Source: Candidatus Woesearchaeota archaeon
Lineage (GTDB): Archaea > Nanobdellota > Nanobdellia > Woesearchaeales > JACRKL01
Reading direction: 5' to 3'
Assembly: GCA_016219795.1 (NCBI GenBank)
Contig: JACRKK010000096.1
Location: 1-5,877 of the forward strand
DNA length: 5,877 nt
Part shown: one piece after another, positions 1 through 4,700 of the stretch
Layout: each line of letters begins with the position of its first letter
How positions within the stretch are numbered: position 1 is the first letter of the stretch
Notes under the pieces: model-generated
Database searches by the model: none
What the model was told of the DNA's origin: nothing
What the model saw: the letters and a program-made list of their open reading frames with translations, nothing else
Position numbers and translations under genes: made by a program

Positions 1-54
1 AGACAAAACCATCAGAAATACCAGCATCCAACTGATAATGGACTTGATACGCAT
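1..54 (-). CDS. Partial gene: N-terminal signal peptide of an exported or membrane protein (3' end outside window)
   Basis: Only the first 18 codons are inside the window and read MRIKSIISWMLVFLMVLS. Two basic residues (R2, K4) come before an uninterrupted hydrophobic stretch, which is the pattern of a Sec signal peptide or a first transmembrane helix. The ATG at 54 is supported by an AGGAG six bases upstream and by a TATA box about 40 bases upstream, both on the minus strand. The gene is divergent from the toxin-antitoxin pair. No family can be named because the mature part is missing. That a gene starts here is well supported; its product is unknown. Confidence 0.7.
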   Translation of the reverse strand, partial: MRIKSIISWMLVFLMVLS

Positions 55-60
55 AGCTAG

Positions 61-65
61 CTCCT
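61..65 (-). promoter_or_regulatory. Shine-Dalgarno site of the partial signal-peptide gene
   Basis: The minus strand reads AGGAG here, six bases before the ATG at 54. It fixes that start codon and supports the very short partial ORF as a real gene. Confidence 0.65.
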
Positions 66-90
66 AATTAACGGGTTATGGCCAGACGAG

Positions 91-98
91 TATATAAA
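91..98 (-). promoter_or_regulatory. Archaeal TATA box for the partial minus-strand gene
   Basis: The minus strand reads TTTATATA, an excellent match to the archaeal box A consensus. Transcription should start about 25 bases downstream, near 68-70, giving a leader of roughly 15 bases that just contains the AGGAG. The flanking bases (CCGCAACC upstream) are a poor BRE. The start site is inferred from spacing only. Confidence 0.6.
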
Positions 99-147
99 GG
101 TTGCGGTGGATTCACCCAAAGTGAGTAGTGGCTTTAAAAACGGTAGG

Positions 148-155
148 TTTATATA
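148..155 (+). promoter_or_regulatory. Archaeal TATA box for the toxin-antitoxin operon
   Basis: The plus strand reads TTTATATA, followed by AATAAT. With archaeal spacing the transcript would begin near 178-182, leaving a leader of about 22 bases that contains the AGGTGA ribosome site. This box and the opposite-strand box at 91-98 have identical core sequences and drive divergent genes from one intergenic region. Its last three bases are shared with the near-palindrome at 153-179, so a repressor bound there would block TBP. Confidence 0.6.
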
Positions 156-179
156 ATAATAGTTCTTACCTATCATTAT
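153..179 (+). promoter_or_regulatory. Near-palindrome, candidate operator for autoregulation of the toxin-antitoxin operon
   Basis: The arms are ATAATAATAG (153-162) and CTATCATTAT (170-179), separated by TTCTTAC. They are complementary at 9 of 10 positions; the mismatch is 158 against 174. The site overlaps the end of the TATA box and reaches the expected transcription start. The first gene of the operon has a ribbon-helix-helix-like N-terminus, and such antitoxins commonly bind palindromes over their own promoter. The palindrome is seen directly; the operator role is inferred. The arms are AT-rich, so chance is not excluded. Confidence 0.45.
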
Positions 180-190
180 CTATTCATAAA

Positions 191-196
191 AGGTGA
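191..196 (+). promoter_or_regulatory. Shine-Dalgarno site of the UPF0175 gene
   Basis: AGGTGA is complementary to the usual 3' end of archaeal 16S rRNA and lies six bases before the ATG at 203. It confirms that start. The ten bases 186-195 recur exactly at 1097-1106, downstream of the PIN gene stop. Confidence 0.65.
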
Positions 197-202
197 AAAC
201 CC

Positions 203-532
203 ATGGCACAAGCAGAAACATTCAGTTTACCAGAAGTACAGAGCCAAACTATTGCTGCCTTAGTCAGGGCTGGTTTTTATTCCAGCAAGTCTGATGTAGC
301 AAAAGAGGCTCTCCGTTGTCTTTTTGAACATAAGCCCACCCTCAAAATTACCGCAGCGATAGAACTTTATAAAGACGGACAAGTAAGTTTAGGCCGTGCA
401 GCAGAATTAGCAGAGATATCTACTCCAGCATTTAAAGATGCTTTAGCAGAGAGGGGAATAGTCAGAGAAATCACTGTACCTGAAAAAACTGTGCAGAGAG
501 GAGTAGCTATTCTCCAAAAAATTAAGCGTTAA
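203..532 (+). CDS. UPF0175 family protein, probable antitoxin with RHH-like N-terminus
   Basis: This 109-residue protein has two parts. Residues about 6-43 (short strand TFSLP, then two helices with VRAGFYSSKSDVAKEALRCL) resemble a ribbon-helix-helix DNA-binding and dimerisation unit. Residues about 48-90 carry the UPF0175 signature: AIELYKDGQVSLGRAAELAEIS, then a second helix ending in ERGI, a small helix-turn-helix-like fold. The family is typically found next to PIN-domain genes in archaea and cyanobacteria and is regarded as the antitoxin. Here the PIN gene starts one base after the stop, so the pair is co-transcribed and probably translationally coupled. The length is normal for the family. 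Likely role: bind and silence the PIN nuclease and repress the operon, perhaps through the palindrome at 153-179. The family call is strong; the antitoxin activity is inferred from context. Confidence 0.85.
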   Translation: MAQAETFSLPEVQSQTIAALVRAGFYSSKSDVAKEALRCLFEHKPTLKITAAIELYKDGQVSLGRAAELAEISTPAFKDALAERGIVREITVPEKTVQRGVAILQKIKR

Positions 533-533
533 T

Positions 534-1100
534 ATGGCACTCTTTGTTTTTGATACGGATGTAGTAAGCACGTTTGCCAAAATCAGACGATTTGATTTAT
601 TTCCTTCTGTATTTGGCAAATCAGAGCTGTTGTTGCCTCCTGCTGTCGTTACTGATATCAAACGAGCTAAATATCCATTTCTCCAAAATTCCCTGGTGCT
701 TCCTCTTTTCAAACAAATAGAACTTCAGGAAAAAGAGAGGATATTAGCAGAAGAAATCCATTCTTTCAAAAATTTAGGAAAAGGAGAAAGCGAATGCATT
801 GCAATCGCTGAAGTGAGAAAAGCAGTTTTTGTAAGTAATGACAAAAAGGCTGTACATTTTGCAGAAAGTAGAGGAATAGGTGTTGTTACATTAATTTCCA
901 TTCTTTTGTATCTCAAGACAGTGCTTAGCAATGAGGAACTGTGGCAATTAATGAATGAGATTGAAACAAAAGACAAGGTAGTTATTGTTGGGAAAGAAAA
1001 GATTTTGGCGCACGACTCGGGTGGGGTTGCGCCTTTCGGGCTCCCGAGTAGGGCAAAGCCCGTCGTGCCGCCAAAGGAGAAAACTGCTGGTTTTAAATAA
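534..1100 (+). CDS. DUF3368-type PIN-domain nuclease, probable toxin partner of the UPF0175 protein
   Basis: This 188-residue protein is a predicted Mg2+-dependent RNase of the PIN/VapC superfamily. Visible motifs are D7 in VFDTDVV at the first strand, PPAVVTD with D41 where the family usually has a glutamate, the helix GKGESECIAIAE with E85, and VFVSNDKKAVHFA with N102/D103, followed by GIGVVTLISIL. These give the usual acidic quartet (D7, D41, E85, D103). The ATG follows the antitoxin stop by one base and has no Shine-Dalgarno site, so translation probably depends on reinitiation from the upstream gene, which favours antitoxin excess. DUF3368 proteins are usually about 155-165 residues. The extra C-terminus, residues about 159-180, is encoded by the GC-rich palindromic insert at 1004-1075 and looks unrelated to the PIN fold (Gly/Pro/Ala-rich). 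The fold call is strong; the cellular target is unknown. Confidence 0.85.
   Translation: MALFVFDTDVVSTFAKIRRFDLFPSVFGKSELLLPPAVVTDIKRAKYPFLQNSLVLPLFKQIELQEKERILAEEIHSFKNLGKGESECIAIAEVRKAVFVSNDKKAVHFAESRGIGVVTLISILLYLKTVLSNEELWQLMNEIETKDKVVIVGKEKILAHDSGGVAPFGLPSRAKPVVPPKEKTAGFK
1004..1075 (+). repeat. GC-rich palindromic insert, in frame within the 3' end of the PIN gene
   Basis: Arms TTTGGCG-CACGAC (1004-1016) and GTCGTG-C-CGCCAAA (1062-1075) pair over 13 bp with one bulged base (C1068). Inside, ACTCGGG (1015-1021) can pair with CCCGAGT (1043-1049), and GGGC (1051-1054) with GCCC (1058-1061) around an AAA loop, so the RNA could fold as a long stem with two side hairpins. The core 1007-1072 is 48/66 G+C by hand count, inside a gene that is about one third G+C. 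It contributes about 22 residues to the PIN protein without breaking the frame. This resembles short palindromic elements known to insert into coding sequence, such as the Rickettsia palindromic elements. It could instead be a local RNA structure that stabilises or ends the message. Confidence 0.6.
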
Positions 1101-1102
1101 AA
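1095..1102 (-). terminator. Possible T-rich terminator for the surface-protein operon
   Basis: Read on the minus strand this is TTTTATTT, the first T-rich run after the pilin-like gene ends at 1249. Archaeal RNA polymerase can terminate at short T-tracts without a hairpin. If used, the minus transcript would run into the 3' end of the PIN gene. Sequence-based guess only. Confidence 0.25.
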
Positions 1103-1114
1103 GGTGTTTCATAT

Positions 1115-1249
1115 CTATTTTTGATGATGATAGATAACTCCAACATCCATGACGAGTCTGCTACATCTGCCACTGACTGGCACACCGTGCAGTTGTATTA
1201 TGACGCATTCCAGAAACTGTGCATCGGTTTTGTCACTATCTTTGTTCAT
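1115..1249 (-). CDS. Small ORF of 44 codons overlapping the pilin-like gene stop (doubtful)
   Basis: On the minus strand the stop of the pilin-like gene and an ATG share bases as TAATG (1251-1247). An open frame of 44 codons follows, beginning MNKDSDKTDAQFLECVII and ending at a TAG at 1117-1115. The overlap would allow translational coupling as a third gene of the surface operon. There is no Shine-Dalgarno site, no hydrophobic segment and no recognisable family. An ORF of similar length runs on the opposite strand over the same bases, so at most one of the two is likely to be real. Confidence 0.15.
   Translation of the reverse strand: MNKDSDKTDAQFLECVIIQLHGVPVSGRCSRLVMDVGVIYHHQK
1116..1122 (+). 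terminator. Possible T-tract terminator for the toxin-antitoxin operon
   Basis: TATTTTT lies 16-22 bases after the PIN gene stop on the plus strand. A T-run shortly after a stop codon is the common archaeal termination signal. The structured insert at 1004-1075 lies upstream and might add to it. The tract is short and no hairpin directly precedes it. Confidence 0.3.
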
Positions 1250-1252
1250 TAA
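1124..1252 (+). CDS. Small ORF of 42 codons downstream of the PIN gene (doubtful)
   Basis: An ATG at 1124 (or 1127) opens 42 codons beginning MMIDNSNIHDESATSATDWH and ending in a mildly hydrophobic segment LCIGFVTIFVH before TAA. The composition looks protein-like, with an acidic, Ser/Thr-rich first half. AAGGTG at 1101-1106 would be a good ribosome site but is 17 bases from the ATG, too far for normal use; an in-frame TTG at 1121 is slightly closer. A possible terminator lies between. No family recognised, and it is antisense to the small minus-strand ORF. Confidence 0.2.
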   Translation: MMIDNSNIHDESATSATDWHTVQLYYDAFQKLCIGFVTIFVH

Positions 1253-1734
1253 GGTACACTGACAATAGTCCCATCACCTACGCTCTCCAAGCGTGCACGA
1301 AGATGTCCTGCAGATGAGGAGATGCACAGACAAGTGGTATAAGTAGGATTGCTGTTAATGATGATGCCGTCAGCATAGAGGATGTCTGTCTCGCTGCCCA
1401 GGAGGAAGATATTTTGGTCTAGATTGCCGGAGCCAACACTATTGATATAATCCTGAATAAAAGGATGGTCTGGGCATTGGCTCTTCTTATCAACAAAACA
1501 GACCTCCCGGAACTGTTCAGGTACCAAAACATCAAGCAAGACTACCCTGCCGTAGGCAGTGCTGGTCTTGGCTATCTCACCAAGGAGGTTCTGCTTGAAC
1601 TTTAAGGTGGATGCTTCTGCTGCCTTGGAGCGCAGGTCATTGATTGCTTTGTAGCCAAACAGAAGAACCAGGGCTACCACGACAATGGACATGATATATA
1701 CAAAAACTTCGCTGTGCGCCTGGGCTTTTCTCAT
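1249..1734 (-). CDS. Type IV pilin-like single-span membrane protein (DPANN-type, function unknown)
   Basis: This is a 161-residue protein. Its N-terminus MRKAQAHSEVFVYIMSIVVV resembles an archaeal class III (prepilin) leader. A short basic segment, then KAQ as a plausible prepilin-peptidase site, then S8/E9 just ahead of a hydrophobic helix (residues about 11-27) that ends in FGYKAI. The rest is a predicted extracellular domain of about 130 residues with Cys in EVCFVD, SQCPDHP and TCLCIS. I recall similar proteins as common unnamed genes in Woesearchaeota-like genomes; that is memory, not a search. The start overlaps the stop of the large surface gene as ATGA, there is no Shine-Dalgarno site, and translation is therefore probably coupled. 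It may be a minor pilin or a small partner of the surface protein. Membrane insertion is well supported; processing and assembly are inferred. Confidence 0.7.
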   Translation of the reverse strand: MRKAQAHSEVFVYIMSIVVVALVLLFGYKAINDLRSKAAEASTLKFKQNLLGEIAKTSTAYGRVVLLDVLVPEQFREVCFVDKKSQCPDHPFIQDYINSVGSGNLDQNIFLLGSETDILYADGIIINSNPTYTTCLCISSSAGHLRARLESVGDGTIVSVP

Positions 1735-4700
1735 GGTTTTTTTTTTGGCTTGCTTGCTTTACTACCGGCTTTACCGGACTTGCCAGTGCTCTTGGTGGCA
1801 ATACTCTCCAGATCATTGAGGAGCTGCCTGTTGCTTCCCTGTGATTTTGCCGTGATGTCATCAAGCTCATCAAAGACGTCCACACCTTTTTTCGAGGAGG
1901 GGATAAATTCTTCAAGTGGAGCCCATGTGTCAGATGAAGAAGATAAAATAGTATCTTTTTTCTTGGCTGCGATGGGGGTGATTTGTGTTGCTGCACCCTT
2001 TTGGACTGCGCCCGATCCCCTTGGACTTTCCGGAACTTTATTTCCATACGCTCCAAAAGGAGTAAATGCTTTTTCCCTGCTTTTTTCCTGCTCGCCCATT
2101 GCCTTTGAGAAAAGGTCATGAGGTGATGTACCTGGCAGGCCGGATGGTGGAGCAGAGAACGAGTGCTGCAACGCTGATGCCCTTCCGGATGGTCCCTTTC
2201 CTCTTGATGACTGACCTGATGATGGACTGCTTCCAAGGGGGGGCATCCCAGGTGGTAAGGGTGAAGACATGGGCGGCATGGAAGGAGGTATCCGTGGATT
2301 GAATAGATCAAAGTCTTTTGATTTTTTGAAAAAATGAGTGTATGCTACATAGCCTCCGGCACCAAGGAGTGCAACAATAAGCACAAAGAGCACAATGGTC
2401 CAGAAGCCTCCACCGGAGGAATCAGTCTGGTCAGGGGGTGGTGTTTCAGTGTCGCCTCCACCACCGGTTTCGTTGCCATCACCACTACCTATATCTAGAG
2501 TATTTGGATCTGTGCCGTATTTGTACTCCTGCAGGTTGGTGTAGCCGTCCTGATCAGGATCGAGGGCAGCGTCCGACGCATCCAACGGATTTAAGCCGTA
2601 TTGCATCTCCCAGGAATCAGGCATACCATCTGCATCTTTGTCGTCTTTGGGTTTGCAGTAGCCTGCTTTGCAGTAAGTGCTTGTGCAATCCACATCATCC
2701 TGGCAAGAGTCATCAATCTCACATTTCAGTGGGCAGACACCACCACAGTCGATGCCGCCTTCGCCTAATTCCTGAACCCCATTGCTACAGGTGCTCTCTT
2801 TGCATGTCCGCGTCACAATATCACAATGCTTGAGCTTGCAATCGCTATCAACTTTACAGGACATGCTACCGGTGCATGCGTCGCAGGTATCACCACCACA
2901 ATCCTTATCTGTCTCATCCTGGTTCTTGACCCTGTCGTTGCATGTTGGCTTTTCGCATTTGTTTGCGCTGCTGCAATAGTCAGAAGTGCAGTCATCATCT
3001 TCTTTGCAATTTTTATTGAGAGAACAGGAAGTACAGGGACCACCACAATCAACATCAGTCTCTCCAAGGTCCTTAATACCGTTGCCGCAGCCCACTGGCC
3101 GCAGACTGGTGTTGACCGTAATGCCATCGCTTTGGGTCACATTGACACCAACCATGCCTGCACCGTTTTTTGCATAGGCCTTAAAATAATAGGTTCTGCC
3201 GTCGGTTAAGTTCAGGCCAGCAACCCATGGATCTTCATCTGATGTGAATGTCCAATTTTTCACAAGATCGCTTGGCGTTTCCTGCCATAAGGAATAATAA
3301 TAGCCTTCAATGCCCGATTCATTGTCTTCTGCAAAAAAACGTACCCTCAGCCTGCTGGTCTCATAAGTGTAGTCAGAATCAATGCCCCTATATTCACTGG
3401 AGTCATTGATTGCAGTATTGGAAGGGGGAGTCTGGTCAATCTGGAAGGTCACATCCTTGCCAACATTTCTTTGATTGCCGTTGATAACAAAAGCGCATTG
3501 CATGTATCGCGTGTATCTGCCGGGAACAAGCGTGAGGGTATCATCAAAGAAACCACCGCCCCTATTGGTCATGGTCCGCACATTGGTTCCGGTAAATTGG
3601 CTGTTGTCCGCAAGCTGGCATCCAGTCGCTTGCGGGAGAGTGGAGATATTGAAATAGATGGTGGTGACATTATAGTTGCCTGCCTGTGCAGGTGAATGAA
3701 TAAATATTTCGCCGTCCTGCAGTAGATTAATAGTATATGTTGTAGATGATGTGCCCCCTACCTGGCTGTTGCCTGCCATGTCCTGACAGGTGATGCCAAT
3801 GATGTAGGTTCCCATAGTAGAACTTATTCCTGGAGGAATCAGCGGCAGAAGAGTATTGAAGACCTGTCTTGGATTGGTGGAATAGCTTGATGCACGGGCC
3901 GGGTCTATCCTTGTCCCAAGATAGGTGGTCATGAGCGTTGCATTGGTGGTGTTCACTGCATATCTGCAGACGACAGCTTCTGTTGCCTGCGCAGAAAGCG
4001 TGACTGGGCTTTGTACCTGCTCACCTGTGTTAAAGACCGAAGGAGTGATGGTGAAACTCTGCACTACAGGAGGGAGGGTGTCTGTTTCCAGGGTGAAGGT
4101 CGCATTATGGCGCTGATTTTTTGCAGTCTCTGTGCAGTTGACTGAAAGTGTAGCACTGCCTGATTCAAAAAGTGTCTGCTGGGTAAGATTAAAGTTGGTG
4201 TAGGAATGGAAATTCCCTGTCCCGTCAGAGGTAAAGTCGCCGCTGTGCTGCTCTGTCGCCCATCTGCAATTGTTGGCTACCTCATCAGTTTCCAGGGTCA
4301 GATTGAAGACTGGAACTGTAGTCTTTCCGTTGAGCGGCTTTCGGAGGAATATATGCATGGGGAAAACATCCAGCGAAAACGTATTGGTGACGTTGACTGT
4401 TGCGGGCAATTCATCAGACTGGATGGAAGTCAGAATCTCTTCTGCAATGACGGTAATTTCTTTTTCACCATCCGTATCAAAGGTGACTGATGTCTTGTAA
4501 GAGGTGTTCGTCAGCTGGCCTGCAATCATCCGGTCAGTGATGTCGATATAGGTTTGGTTGCGGATGTCGTTGATAATCACTGAGTCAAGAGTGACTGGCG
4601 CGCTGAAGTTGAGGGTGATGTTGACTGTGGAGCTGCCGGTCTGCGCCTGTATAGATACTGTTGGTACTGGCCGCGAAACTGTTATGGTACGGGGGCTTGA

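Noticed and set aside
132..140. CTTTAAAAA as an alternative TATA box for the toxin-antitoxin operon
   Set aside because: It is a weaker match than TTTATATA at 148-155 and would place the start about 15 bases further upstream without need.
443..976. Minus-strand open frames opposite the antitoxin and PIN genes
   Set aside because: Both plus-strand genes have clear families and tight spacing. The minus frames are Ser/Leu-rich shadows.
1004..1075. Palindromic insert as an integron attC site, tRNA or CRISPR repeat
   Set aside because: No GTTRRRY/RYYYAAC core sites, no cloverleaf or anticodon arm, and no second copy with a spacer in the window.
1714..2121. Plus-strand open frame of about 135 codons with hydrophobic stretches
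   Set aside because: It is antisense to the cytoplasmic-tail coding region. The hydrophobicity arises from reading Lys/Ser/Pro codons in reverse, and no promoter or ribosome site precedes it.
1637..2311. Overlapping minus-strand open frame of about 224 codons
   Set aside because: It is the other frame of the Pro/Ser/Lys-rich tail region. Its translation is Gln/His/Arg-rich low complexity, with no domain or ribosome site.
2813..3209. Open frames on both strands across the Cys-rich repeats
   Set aside because: They are shadows of the Cys-rich reading frame, whose 24 cysteines in register leave no doubt about the real frame.
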